Source: JBBDWK01 sp040902885
Lineage (GTDB): Bacteria > Acidobacteriota > Terriglobia > Bryobacterales > Bryobacteraceae
Direction of reading: 5' to 3'
Length of the DNA: 64,000 nucleotides
NCBI GenBank assembly: GCA_040902885.1
Contig: JBBDWK010000052.1
Coordinates: 1-64,000 of the forward strand
A program made the translations under genes and the position numbers. The notes under the pieces were generated by a model, which was given only the letters and a program-made list of their open reading frames with translations, made no database searches and had not been told where the DNA came from. Position 1 is the stretch's first letter; each line of letters starts with the position of its first letter. This document shows positions 1 to 7,795 of this stretch, in pieces.

Positions 1-45
1 AGAGGACATTTCTACTTTGCTCAAAGGGGACATTATCACTTTGCT
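1..45. repeat. Spaced direct repeat, possible IS21-like terminal binding sites
   Basis: Two copies of a GGACATT..ACTTTGCT module are spaced 24 bases apart (bases 4-21 and 28-45). Multiple short direct repeats of this kind are typical of the ends of IS21-like elements, whose transposase binds repeated sites near each terminus. No transposase gene is visible because the window begins here. That this is the end of an element lying to the left is an inference. Confidence 0.4.
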
Positions 46-50
46 GCCAC

Positions 51-123
51 AGGAAGCGAATTGGGTGTTCTCCCGCGCAAGAATTGTTCAGCAAGAATTG
101 TTCAGGAAGCGAATTGGGAAGCA
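51..123. repeat. Short degenerate direct repeats
   Basis: The 14-mer CAAGAATTGTTCAG is tandemly repeated at about 79-106. The phrase AGGAAGCGAATTGGG occurs at about 51-65 and again at about 106-120, followed by AAGCAGG repeats. No convincing gene covers bases 1-229. The stretch looks like slippage or duplication next to the putative insertion-sequence end. Confidence 0.5.
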
Positions 124-229
124 GGAAGCAGGATTGGAGCCAGAAGCGTGGAGCCAAAGCCTGGCGTTAGCAGGCAATCGAGCGGGGCATTCGGTGAGAG
201 GAAAATCCTGTGCTGTGTGCTGGCGGGCG

Positions 230-1330
230 CTATCCCACCTCTTCATTGGCCCGGCGGAGCAGAGCTCGCATATAGGCGATGCAGTAGGCGTGACCGGCTC
301 GGCGGAAACGGTCGTCCCCGTTCAACTGCGGAATATGATCGGGGACGATCGAGCCGCTGAAACGCACCTGGCGAAGGGCCTTCATGACCTTGTACATGTC
401 CAGGTAACCGTCGTCCTGGAAAGTCTCGTGAAAGCGCGGCAGCGGGGAACTGACGTTCCGGAAGTGGACGGTAAAAATCTTGCCGCGGCCGCCGAAGTCC
501 TGGATCATCCCGAAAACGTCCTTGCCCATCTTGTCGCCGCCCTCCGACCAGGTGCCAACGCAAAAGGTAAGTCCAAAGTGCTTGCTGCCAGCGGCGATCT
601 GATCGGCGCGCTTGATGCCGTCGTAGTGGACGAAGACCTTTGCCACGCCGTTCATCATCGCGAGTGGAGGGTCATCGGGGTGCAGGGCCAGCTTGACGCC
701 GGCCTTCTCCGCCACAGGCAGCACCGCCTTAATGAAGTAACTATAGTTGGCCCATATGTCTTCAGCCGAGTACTCGCGCTCGTATAATTGCTTCTCGGTG
801 TTCTTACGAAAGTCGTCCACGCTGAACTCGCGGGCCGTGTAGCCACGCGGCGTCTCGATCTGTTTGGTTGTATAGGTATTACCGGGGTGAAAATCGATCT
901 TTGCGACGGGAACACCGAGGCGCCCGAGGTCGCGAATGAAGGTCTGAAATCTTTCAATTTCCTGGTCCCTGCCGGGCTGGCCGAGCTGGATCTTGAGCGA
1001 TCGATAAGCGTCCATTACGCCGCAGTAGATCTTGATACCGAAGCGAGCAAGCCGCTCCTGGGTGCCCTTAATGGCTTCATGAGGAGCGTCCTTGCCGAAC
1101 TCGGCGTGGACCCAACGCATCCCAATCTGCTTGAGAAAAAGCAGGTCGTCATCGGTGGCGGACCGCAGGTACAGCCGGGTGGCGAGCTTAATGTTATCCG
1201 GCTCGTATTCGTCCTTGGGAGGGGGGGCGGCCAGCGCTCGAGCGGCGCCCGCGAACAGCGGGAGCTTGAGAAAATTGCGGCGGCCGGTTCCTCGAAAACT
1301 GCGAGACTCCCCCGGGTTCGTGAGTTTCAT
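230..1330 (-). CDS. UxuA-like (mannonate dehydratase family) TIM-barrel protein, Tat-exported
   Basis: A 366-aa protein with a twin-arginine leader (RRNFLKLPLFAG) and then a xylose-isomerase-like TIM barrel. Motifs resemble mannonate dehydratase: KLALHPDDPP near the middle, then FCVGTWSEGG, VHFRNV and FHETFQDDGYLDM, which in UxuA provide His, Cys and Asp metal ligands. The family converts D-mannonate to 2-keto-3-deoxygluconate in hexuronate breakdown, but that enzyme is usually cytoplasmic. An exported relative may act as a sugar-acid or cyclitol isomerase/dehydratase. The start chosen is the ATG at 1330, with a GGAGG ribosome-binding site 8 bases upstream. A longer frame to 1393 lacks such a site. 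Family assignment is good; substrate is unknown. Confidence 0.72.
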   Translation of the reverse strand: MKLTNPGESRSFRGTGRRNFLKLPLFAGAARALAAPPPKDEYEPDNIKLATRLYLRSATDDDLLFLKQIGMRWVHAEFGKDAPHEAIKGTQERLARFGIKIYCGVMDAYRSLKIQLGQPGRDQEIERFQTFIRDLGRLGVPVAKIDFHPGNTYTTKQIETPRGYTAREFSVDDFRKNTEKQLYEREYSAEDIWANYSYFIKAVLPVAEKAGVKLALHPDDPPLAMMNGVAKVFVHYDGIKRADQIAAGSKHFGLTFCVGTWSEGGDKMGKDVFGMIQDFGGRGKIFTVHFRNVSSPLPRFHETFQDDGYLDMYKVMKALRQVRFSGSIVPDHIPQLNGDDRFRRAGHAYCIAYMRALLRRANEEVG

Positions 1331-1383
1331 AAAAGGACCTCCAGGTCTTACACGGGGAGCTACGTGCTCGCCCCGAGTGGGCG

Positions 1384-1389
1384 TAGTAT
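1384..1389 (-). promoter_or_regulatory. -10-like hexamer TATACT for the UxuA-like gene
   Basis: TATACT lies about 54 bases upstream of the ATG at 1330, giving a leader of about 47 bases that contains the GGAGG ribosome-binding site. The -35 region is weak. It sits between this gene and the stop of pyrF at 1415. Confidence 0.35.
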
Positions 1390-1414
1390 ACACCGATTGT
1401 TGCCGGTGCGTTCG

Positions 1415-2155
1415 TCAGGTGGCGGCAACCGGATGCGAGATGGCGTTGAAGGCATCCTGCATCTCGACGATGATTCGTTCCGCGGAAGCTCGTGGATCCA
1501 ACTGGCCTACAATTGGCCGTCCAAGTACGAGGTAATCCGCCCCGGCCTGGATTGCCTCACGCGGAGTCGTCCTGCGCTTTTGATCGTCTTCGGGAGACCC
1601 GTCGGGACGGATTCCAGGAGTAACCACCAGAAGTTTGTTTGATAATCCTTTGATCTTCCTGGCTTCCCGGCCGGAAGCGATCACGCCATCGCACCCGGCT
1701 TCGAGCGCCTTTCTTGCCCGGAAGAGCACCAGATCTTCCACCGAATGATTTGTGTATCCCATCTCGCCGATGTCGTTTGCATCCATGCTGGTCAGGACCG
1801 TAACCGTAAACAGCTTCAGATCGCTCCGACCTTTGCCTTCCACGGCAGCTTTAATGAGCGCGCTGGAACCGTGTATGGTGAGGAACGACGCGCCGATTCC
1901 AGCGGCGTTACGTACGGCCGTCCTCAGAGTCTCCGGCACGTCGTAGTACTTGTAATCCAGAAACACCTTCTTGCCGTCCCCGATCAAGGAATGAATCAGG
2001 CCCTCGACCCCCTTGGCCAACTGCAACGTCAGCCCTACTTTGAAGAAATGAGCCATGCCTTCCAGGGCGCGTACCGTCTGGCGGGCTTCTTCAACGCCTG
2101 GCACGTCGAGGGCGACTATAAGGCGATCCCGGGCATCGATTTGGGGAGTGGGCAT
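1415..2155 (-). CDS. pyrF: Orotidine-5'-phosphate decarboxylase
   Basis: A 246-aa protein of the usual size for this enzyme, which decarboxylates OMP to UMP in the last step of de novo pyrimidine synthesis in the cytoplasm. The N-terminal RLIVALD strand, the catalytic signature FLDYKYYDVPETL (the D-x-K-x-x-D-x-P array) and the C-terminal VTPGIRP phosphate-binding loop are all present, as is the GADYLVLGRPI barrel end. A TAAAAT hexamer lies 16 bases upstream of the ATG. It reads away from the unknown gene at 2258, and the two share a roughly 100-base divergent promoter region. Confidence 0.95.
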   Translation of the reverse strand: MPTPQIDARDRLIVALDVPGVEEARQTVRALEGMAHFFKVGLTLQLAKGVEGLIHSLIGDGKKVFLDYKYYDVPETLRTAVRNAAGIGASFLTIHGSSALIKAAVEGKGRSDLKLFTVTVLTSMDANDIGEMGYTNHSVEDLVLFRARKALEAGCDGVIASGREARKIKGLSNKLLVVTPGIRPDGSPEDDQKRRTTPREAIQAGADYLVLGRPIVGQLDPRASAERIIVEMQDAFNAISHPVAAT

Positions 2156-2257
2156 CGGACGGACAACTGCGATTTTAACATACGGCCCGTCGGGACATTA
2201 TGCTATGATCCCGAACGGTAAATCTCCTAAATCACACCATCATGTTGAGGGGGCACG

Positions 2258-3622
2258 ATGCCGGCCGAGAAGATATCCGTACTTTACCCTGAGTGGTCCA
2301 CTCCGCAGTGGAAGGCGATTTCCAGCATACTGTCGCGAGCCGGACGGGCTACGCTGGAGTTGATTCCCATCGAACCCGAGCGAGTCGCCGGCGAGCTCCG
2401 CCGGCGGGCGGCGGGCAGGAATCCGCCGGATCTGGCCATGCTTCCGGAGTCGGCGATAGATCGCTGCTCCCCGCTGCCGATCGCCAGCATCCACCGCTTC
2501 GCAGCCGCACTGGAGGATCAGGGCGCACTGGCGGTCACCGACAGCGGCGAAGCGATCGGCCTGCGAACATTCTGGGCGCCCAACTGGTTTATCGGCGCTA
2601 CCCAGTTGAACGACCACATCCTGGAAGCGCTGCGGACAGCGGGCTTGTTCAAGGACCCCGTCCTGCCGCGCAACCTGGTGGAGAACGTTCAACTCCTCAT
2701 TCACGATCAGACCTTGAAACTGCCGAAGCAGCTCGGAGGGGTGCAGTTCGATCTTCACTTCCCCGGAATTCTGGATATCGACATGGCCAGAGATCCGGCC
2801 AACCCCAACCGAGCCGTGCTTACCGTACTCGGTATTTCCGGCAAGATTCCTTTCCAACTGTTGCCGTTCAATCTCTCGAAGCTGCCGTGGCGGACGAAGG
2901 ACAGGGTGGAAAGCGGAGAGGGCGGGTTTACCCTTTCGCTTCGCCGAGAATACCACCCGAATACCAATATAGGAACGGTGGATTTTCAGACGGGCAGGAC
3001 CGAGCTTGCGCTCAGCGTTCGCTCGACCGCACCGTTTTTGAAGCGCCTGGGGATGGATGGGATCGATGTCGATATCCAGGAGAGCGGCCGCTGGGACCGT
3101 GAAGCGGGAACGATCTATGTCGACTCCGGGACGATCACCTTCGCCGGAGGCATCTTCGCCGGGCTGCAAATCCTCCTGCTCGCCTCCTCAAAGAACGAAT
3201 ACCGTGTGGAGACTTCGCAAACCAGCCGTTGGGAGCCGATCGAGGTGGAAGTGGTTCGGCTGGGTGACAATCCCTCCGATGAGAACGGGTTGCTGGACCG
3301 TGTCCGGAGGATTTTCCGGAGGCTGTCAAGCCAAGGGGCCAGACTCGGTTACCTGATAAGCCTGGCGGCTTCCACCAATAGCGCCCGTGACGTGTACGTC
3401 ACCTACGGATGCGTCACAACCACCGTGTCACAACCTCAAGAGAAGAAGAACGGCGAGTGGGTGAACGTTGGCACGGCAACCACGACGGAGGAGGTGACGA
3501 AAGTGCTCAGAAGGCAGCTTCCCGACCGGGATGCCATCCTGTGGTACCGTGGCGCGAACCCACCCCGTTCCGACATTGAGGCGGCCCTGGCCCGGAACCG
3601 CCCCACGTCAGGGTGCCAGTGA
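2258..3622 (+). CDS. Unrecognised 454-aa cytoplasmic protein
   Basis: The start is supported by a GAGGGGG ribosome-binding site and an upstream TATGAT hexamer at about 2213. There is no signal peptide. The first roughly 100 residues (LYPEWSTPQWKAISSIL, then a PDLAMLPES segment) faintly resemble a periplasmic-binding-protein-like strand/loop arrangement. A beta-rich middle carries LDIDMARDPANPNRAVLTVLG. A short hydrophobic stretch (ITFAGGIFAGLQILLLAS, about residues 292-309) is followed by a basic segment DRVRRIFRRL. The C-terminus ends LWYRGANPPRSDIEAALARN. I do not recognise a family. It converges on atpE with an 11-base gap. Codon use looks like the neighbours, so it is likely a real gene of unknown role. 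Confidence 0.7.
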   Translation: MPAEKISVLYPEWSTPQWKAISSILSRAGRATLELIPIEPERVAGELRRRAAGRNPPDLAMLPESAIDRCSPLPIASIHRFAAALEDQGALAVTDSGEAIGLRTFWAPNWFIGATQLNDHILEALRTAGLFKDPVLPRNLVENVQLLIHDQTLKLPKQLGGVQFDLHFPGILDIDMARDPANPNRAVLTVLGISGKIPFQLLPFNLSKLPWRTKDRVESGEGGFTLSLRREYHPNTNIGTVDFQTGRTELALSVRSTAPFLKRLGMDGIDVDIQESGRWDREAGTIYVDSGTITFAGGIFAGLQILLLASSKNEYRVETSQTSRWEPIEVEVVRLGDNPSDENGLLDRVRRIFRRLSSQGARLGYLISLAASTNSARDVYVTYGCVTTTVSQPQEKKNGEWVNVGTATTTEEVTKVLRRQLPDRDAILWYRGANPPRSDIEAALARNRPTSGCQ

Positions 3623-3632
3623 AATTAACTAA

Positions 3633-3932
3633 CTAGACTACCTTGAGCAGTATGATTACCAGGGTGTAGAGCGCCAGCGACTCGATCAGCACCAACCCCA
3701 GCAACAGGGCGAAGCGGATCGCCGCCGAAGCTCCGGGGTTGCGCGCCATGCCTTCCGCGGCGGCGGCAACGGCTTTGGCCTGGGCCAGGCCGCAGACGGC
3801 CGAAGCGATGGCCATGGAGAAGCCGGACGTAATGGCCACCCAGTTGGTGGCGCCGGGCGCGGCCTCCTGGGCGAAAATGGGGCTGGCGAATGCAAGCATC
3901 GCCATCATCAGGAAGAACAACTTCAGATTCAT
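3633..3932 (-). CDS. atpE: ATP synthase F0 subunit c, with leader peptide
   Basis: A 99-aa proteolipid that forms the rotating c ring. Residues 1-21 (LFFLMMAMLAFASPIFAQ) form a cleavable-looking leader, longer than the usual ~75-80 aa subunit. Helix 1 spans about 33-58, the polar loop is ARNP (63-66), and helix 2 carries the ion carboxylate E84 in LIESLALYTLV. Aligned on the RNP loop with Ilyobacter subunit c, Q51, E84, S85 and Y89 match the Na+ ligands Q32, E65, S66 and Y70, but L86 replaces T67. The helix-1 glycine motif is not intact (S44-x-V46-x-G48-x-A50). A GAGGA ribosome-binding site and a TATACG hexamer lie in the 103-base gap after atpB, so it may have its own promoter. No atpF, atpH or F1 genes follow. 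Confidence 0.93.
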   Translation of the reverse strand: MNLKLFFLMMAMLAFASPIFAQEAAPGATNWVAITSGFSMAIASAVCGLAQAKAVAAAAEGMARNPGASAAIRFALLLGLVLIESLALYTLVIILLKVV

Positions 3933-4035
3933 CTTCTACTTTTCCTCAACGTATAATTCGCCCACAGGAGGTGGTTCCCGTCATCCTCTTGCAGCCGGGC
4001 TCACACTGCGGGCGGCATAAAGCCTGAATGAATGT

Positions 4036-4773
4036 TTAGTGCTCCTCGGCCACGGCGCCGGCGACGTAGATCATCGTCAGCAGCGTAAAAACATAGGCCT
4101 GTAGAAACGACACGAATACGTGCAGCCCCATGAACAGCGCGGGAAATGCCAGATACGTCAATCCCAGGAACGCGAGAAACACCTGCTCGCCCGCGTACAT
4201 GTTGGCGTAAAGACGAATCGTCAGCGAAAGCGGGCGCGCCAGATGGCTGATGATCTCGATGGGAATCATCAACGGGGCCAGGAACGGCATCGGCCCGGCG
4301 AAATGCCCCAGGTATTTGCCGAGTCCATTGGACCGTATTCCGGAGATGTTGTAGTACAGGAAAGCCACCAGGGCGCAGCCGAGAGGCACCTGGGCGAAGA
4401 TGGTCGGGGATTCGAAGCCCGGCACGATTCCGATCAGATTGGCAAACAGGATAAACAGGAAGAGCGTCCCGAAGAGAGGGACGTACATATGAGAATGATG
4501 GCCCACCTGCTCGTGGGACTGCTCGTCCAGGAATTCATAGACCACTTCAAAGGACTGCTGCAGCTTCCCCGGGCGATCCATCGAGAGGCGCGAGCGAAGG
4601 ATTGCAAATAGGACCGCCATGACGATTGCCACCGCGATCTGCATGGTCACGAAATTGGCCCAGGGGCGCGACGGATCTTCCACGTGTACGCCCACGATGG
4701 AGAGAACCGCGGAGGCTGGACCCGCAAGGTAATCGTTAAAGAACTTCGTCAGCCAAAGTTCATGTTCCGGCAT
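4036..4773 (-). CDS. atpB: ATP synthase F0 subunit a
   Basis: A 245-aa membrane protein, the static half of the ion channel. The essential stator arginine is in LSLTIRLYANMYAGE, and the usual FANLIGIVPGFESPT and FVSFLQAYVFTLLTMIYVAGA segments are present, with 5-6 membrane helices and an N-terminal HEL..KFFNDYL stretch. It starts 14 bases inside the end of atpI, so translation is probably coupled. The acidic end VAEEH is ordinary. Only the F0 a and c subunits are encoded here, so the synthase genes are split between at least two loci. Confidence 0.95.
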   Translation of the reverse strand: MPEHELWLTKFFNDYLAGPASAVLSIVGVHVEDPSRPWANFVTMQIAVAIVMAVLFAILRSRLSMDRPGKLQQSFEVVYEFLDEQSHEQVGHHSHMYVPLFGTLFLFILFANLIGIVPGFESPTIFAQVPLGCALVAFLYYNISGIRSNGLGKYLGHFAGPMPFLAPLMIPIEIISHLARPLSLTIRLYANMYAGEQVFLAFLGLTYLAFPALFMGLHVFVSFLQAYVFTLLTMIYVAGAVAEEH

Positions 4774-5134
4774 AGATCAACTCGAACAAAATTTCCAGGA
4801 TAATGGCCGCCACCGATACGAACAGGCCGATGAGCGCGGCTGTCAGACTCAGAGTGGAATACTTCACTATAACATAGGCCGCCAGGCCCAAAATCAGGTA
4901 CCGGAGGCCGACAAGAACAGCCATCTTTTTGGGCGTGCGGACCCCTTCCGAGGCGGCGCCGAGGTGGTCTACCACCCGCTTCAGCCAGCGGAAATTGAGC
5001 CAGGAAACTCCGGCCCCGAGAGCGAACCCGATGCCCCAGGGCCAGCCTCCCACGGCAAAGCACGCCGCCGTTCCCCCTAGTGCGAGGGCCAGCATGAGGC
5101 GGCCGATGCGCGGGATGGCGCGCTCAGGTTCCAT
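4760..5134 (-). CDS. atpI: ATP synthase subunit I (AtpI)-like membrane protein
   Basis: A 124-aa protein with about four predicted membrane segments (around 12-30, 34-48, 70-90 and 97-120), matching the AtpI family that assists c-ring assembly. It begins 11 bases before the end of the atpZ frame and overlaps atpB by 14 bases, a normal arrangement for atpZ-atpI-atpB operons. The sequence GIGFALGAGVSWLNFRWLKRVVDHLG resembles the AtpI core in which a WLNFRxL motif precedes helix 3. Assignment rests on size, topology and position. Confidence 0.8.
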   Translation of the reverse strand: MEPERAIPRIGRLMLALALGGTAACFAVGGWPWGIGFALGAGVSWLNFRWLKRVVDHLGAASEGVRTPKKMAVLVGLRYLILGLAAYVIVKYSTLSLTAALIGLFVSVAAIILEILFELIYAGT

Positions 5135-5345
5135 TGTCCTGCGTGTCGCGCTGCAACTGTCTGATCAACTGGATGAAGCCGGAGGCTATTCCGAGGAGCA
5201 GAAAAACCCACGTCAAGAACGTAGTGCCGAAAGCCTTGTCAAGGAAGTAACCAATGAGATACCCGACGAAGACCGAGACGGGCAGGAGGAAGGCCAGCGC
5301 GAGATACTCGCCCACCATCGCCATCGCCGGTTTTTTCGCGGGCAT
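5124..5345 (-). CDS. atpZ: AtpZ-like small membrane protein of the F0 operon
   Basis: A 73-aa protein with two membrane helices: GEYLALAFLLPVSVFVGYLIGYFLDKAFGT then WVFLLLGIASGFIQLIRQL. The GYLxGxxLD turn followed by a G-I-A-x-G-F-x-x-L helix is characteristic of the AtpZ/'ATPase gene 1' family found upstream of atpI. The ATG follows the TAA stop of the hexaheme cytochrome by one base, so the F0 genes appear to be translated from the same message as the three genes upstream. Confidence 0.82.
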   Translation of the reverse strand: MPAKKPAMAMVGEYLALAFLLPVSVFVGYLIGYFLDKAFGTTFLTWVFLLLGIASGFIQLIRQLQRDTQDNGT

Positions 5346-5346
5346 T

Positions 5347-5850
5347 TTATCCGCCGCCAGCCTGTAGCGTATGCTGCGCGTGACAGTTCATACAGGAAAC
5401 GGATGCGTCCTTGCGCGCTGGCTGAGCCTTACAACTGGCCGGCAGCGAGACATGACACTTAGCGCACTGCCGCTCCGTTTCCAGCCCGGCGCGCAGGCTA
5501 TGAGTTCCGTGACACGTCGTGCAACTGGCGGCGCGCGTCCGCGACCGTTCAGCTACCAGTTTACCGTGCTTGCTCGTGCTGTACTCCTTGGCTTGGCCGG
5601 TATGGCACGCGCCGCAGAGAGCGGCCAGCTGGTCGGAGGACGCCACGCGATCCGGCGAAGCGGCCCCGATGGAATTGCGGTGCTTCAGGCTGGGGCCGTG
5701 GCAGATATCGCAACTCAGGCCCTTCGCGTGATGGGTGTGGGTTTCGAAGTCGGCGACTTGTTGGGTATGGCAAGCCGCGCAGAATTCCTGGACTTTTTGG
5801 CCGAAGAGCGCAAGCGGCAGTACGAAGAGCAGCAGCGCCCGGAACCTCAT
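5347..5850 (-). CDS. Hexaheme periplasmic c-type cytochrome
   Basis: A 167-aa protein with signal peptide MRFRALLLFVLPLALFGQ and six CxxCH heme motifs in order: CAACH, CDICH, CGACH, CTTCH, CAKCH and CMNCH, with extra His residues (THTHHAKG, KHGK, HAQH) suitable as distal ligands. It resembles the doubled CxxCH..CxxCH modules of NapC/NrfH-like and cytochrome c7/c3-type proteins. The start is the ATG at 5850, which overlaps the stop of the flavoprotein gene (ATGA). The in-frame extension to 5985 would run through the end of that gene and has no signal peptide. Likely role: periplasmic electron carrier that takes electrons from the adjacent exported dehydrogenase (inference). Confidence 0.9.
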   Translation of the reverse strand: MRFRALLLFVLPLALFGQKVQEFCAACHTQQVADFETHTHHAKGLSCDICHGPSLKHRNSIGAASPDRVASSDQLAALCGACHTGQAKEYSTSKHGKLVAERSRTRAASCTTCHGTHSLRAGLETERQCAKCHVSLPASCKAQPARKDASVSCMNCHAQHTLQAGGG

Positions 5851-6977
5851 ATGCGCCTGACGAGGCTGCGGTCGATGGTGGCCAGGTTGCCCTTGCCCGC
5901 GAGCGCCATATCGAGCTTCAACTCCGCGCCGAGCATCCACAGCACGCGCTCCACGCCCGGTTGTCCAAACGCGCCCAGGCCCCAAAGCGGCGCGCGGCCC
6001 ACCAGCACGGCCTTGGCGCCCACGGCGAGCGCCTTCAAAATATCGCTGCCGCGCCGGATGCCGCCGTCCATCAGCACGGGAACGCGGCCGCCCACGGCCT
6101 CCACCACTCCGGGCAGTGCGTCAATGGTGCCGATCACGCCGTCCAACTGCCGGCCGCCATGATTGGAGACGATTACTCCGTGCGCCCCGCGCTCAACGGC
6201 CAGACGCGCGTCTTCCGGCGCCAGGACACCCTTAACGATCACGGGAAGCGAACAGGCGCCGCGGACCCATTCGATGTAATCCCACGTCAGGTTCGGCGTA
6301 TGCGGCTGCCACATGGCGGCGCGCGCAGGATTGCGCGGCGGGCGCTTCTCGCCGTCTTTGGGAACGCCCGCGGACATATAGCCGTAATCGAAGCGGTTGC
6401 GGTTGTTGCGGTCGCGGTTCGACTGGTACTGATTGTCGACTGTGACCGTGATTCCCTTGACGCCCCGGTCCTCCATGCGCCGCGCATAGCTTTGCGCCGC
6501 ATCCTTGCTGGCCTGGCCCGTGGTGTTGCTCCACCACCTCACGCCGTCCGGCGCGTCGACCACATTGCTTGCGGCCGAGCCCGAGCAGAACAACGTGTTG
6601 GTGGCGATGGAGGCCTTGGCGACGATGCTTTCGGCGTTGGGCAGCACCAGATTCTTGCCGCCGGTGGGCGCGATGATGATGGGCGCCTCCAGCTTCAGGC
6701 CGAACAGCTCGAGCGAGGTATCCACCTTGGAGACATCCGTCATCACGCGAGGCACCAGATACCAGCGCTTGTACGCCGCGCGGTTGGCCTGGAGCGTGAG
6801 CTCGTCCTCGACGCCGCCGGCGATGAAGTCGTACGCCATCTTGTGAAGCTTCTTTTTGGCGATGGCCTCGAACTCGTGGACGTTCACGGGGCCCATCACG
6901 TCGTCTTCTTCCTGCGGCCAGAGCGGAGAAGCCGCGGCGAAACCCATCAGCAGTCGAAATGCATCCCGGCGATTCAT
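5847..6977 (-). CDS. Exported FMN-dependent alpha-hydroxy-acid dehydrogenase/oxidase
   Basis: A 376-aa protein of the LldD/glycolate oxidase/flavocytochrome b2 family, which oxidises 2-hydroxy acids such as lactate or glycolate to 2-oxo acids. An N-terminal Arg-Arg leader (NRRDAFRLLMGFAAASPLW) suggests export. The FMN barrel follows with MAYDFIAGGVEDE (the catalytic-Tyr region), a PTGG loop, VKGVL with the conserved Lys, the active-site signature SNHGGRQLD (His and Arg), and VLMDGGIRRGSDILKALAVGAKAVLVGR for the phosphate. The first four bases overlap the end of hemD and the last four overlap the cytochrome gene. An exported hydroxy-acid dehydrogenase coupled to a multiheme cytochrome is the simplest reading. 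The substrate cannot be set from sequence. Confidence 0.88.
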   Translation of the reverse strand: MNRRDAFRLLMGFAAASPLWPQEEDDVMGPVNVHEFEAIAKKKLHKMAYDFIAGGVEDELTLQANRAAYKRWYLVPRVMTDVSKVDTSLELFGLKLEAPIIIAPTGGKNLVLPNAESIVAKASIATNTLFCSGSAASNVVDAPDGVRWWSNTTGQASKDAAQSYARRMEDRGVKGITVTVDNQYQSNRDRNNRNRFDYGYMSAGVPKDGEKRPPRNPARAAMWQPHTPNLTWDYIEWVRGACSLPVIVKGVLAPEDARLAVERGAHGVIVSNHGGRQLDGVIGTIDALPGVVEAVGGRVPVLMDGGIRRGSDILKALAVGAKAVLVGRAPLWGLGAFGQPGVERVLWMLGAELKLDMALAGKGNLATIDRSLVRRI

Positions 6978-7795
6978 TGTTTTTTGGCTCCCAGTATTTC
7001 GGCCGCGCGGACAGCCGTCTCCTGAACAAGAAATCCCATCTTAGGGTGACTCGGCTCCAGGTCGGGGCGGATGCCGTACGCCTCCAGGGCTTCGGAAGTG
7101 GTGGGACCGATGGAAGCGACCACCACGCTCTCCAGCCCGCGTCTGACGCGATCTTCGAGGCCCATCTCCCGAGCCACGCGCAGCAGATGCGCGATCTGCA
7201 CGGAGGTGGTAAACATGGCGACATCCACCTCGCCGTCCGCAATGCGGCGGGCCGCTTCGCGAAGAGGGCCTGTGTCGTGCGGGAGGTCCCACTGGTAGAC
7301 GCGGACGGAAGAGACCTCGGCGCCCCGCGCGCGCAAGGCTTCAATCAGCTCGATGTTCGACACGCCATATTCCTGCACGGCGATGCGCCGCTCGGGCCGG
7401 CCCTCGATGGCTTGGAGCAGTTCCCGCCACGTGTTCGGTTCCGGCACAAGAACGGCGATGGGCACCTGCATCTCGCGCAGCACCCCCGCCGGTTTCGGCC
7501 CGCGCGCCACCACCGTGAGGCCGCGCAGCGCCGCGGCGAAGCGGTCTGGCGAGTAGCGGGTGGCGAGCGCCTGGTGGAGCAGCCGCGTGCCCACGCCGGT
7601 AAGCAGAATCATCATGTCGAACTCGCCGGCGAAGAGCCGCTCGGCAAAGCGGAACGCCTCGTGGTTGCTCTCGATCGGGATCTCGCGCATGGAGGGCGCG
7701 ACGAAGGGCTCTCCCTGTTTCGAGCGGATCAGTTGCGCAATCTCGGCGGCCCGCCGGCTCTCGAGCGAGAGCACTCTCATCCCGGCAAACGGCAT
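6974..7795 (-). CDS. hemD: Uroporphyrinogen-III synthase family protein
   Basis: A 273-aa two-domain protein resembling HemD, which cyclises and inverts hydroxymethylbilane into uroporphyrinogen III for heme synthesis. Family features: N-terminal MRVLSLESRRAAEIAQLI, DMMILLTGVGTRLLHQAL, the second-domain opening VQEYGVSNIELIEALRARGAEV (a variant of the ..LR...A..L...G..V hinge), EVDVAMFTTSVQIAHLL, VVVASIGPTTSEALEAYGIRPDL and HPKMGFLVQ. These fit the usual ASIGPxTAxAL..G..P signature. HemD is poorly conserved, so the assignment rests on the pattern. The ATG at 7795 is preferred because a TATAAT sits 7 bases upstream; ATGs at 7840 and 7780 are alternatives. Position at the head of a cytochrome-containing operon fits a heme role. 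Confidence 0.75.
   Translation of the reverse strand: MPFAGMRVLSLESRRAAEIAQLIRSKQGEPFVAPSMREIPIESNHEAFRFAERLFAGEFDMMILLTGVGTRLLHQALATRYSPDRFAAALRGLTVVARGPKPAGVLREMQVPIAVLVPEPNTWRELLQAIEGRPERRIAVQEYGVSNIELIEALRARGAEVSSVRVYQWDLPHDTGPLREAARRIADGEVDVAMFTTSVQIAHLLRVAREMGLEDRVRRGLESVVVASIGPTTSEALEAYGIRPDLEPSHPKMGFLVQETAVRAAEILGAKKQ

Noticed and set aside
51..123. Short repeats as a CRISPR array
   Set aside because: Repeat units are too short and irregular, with no constant spacers and no cas genes.
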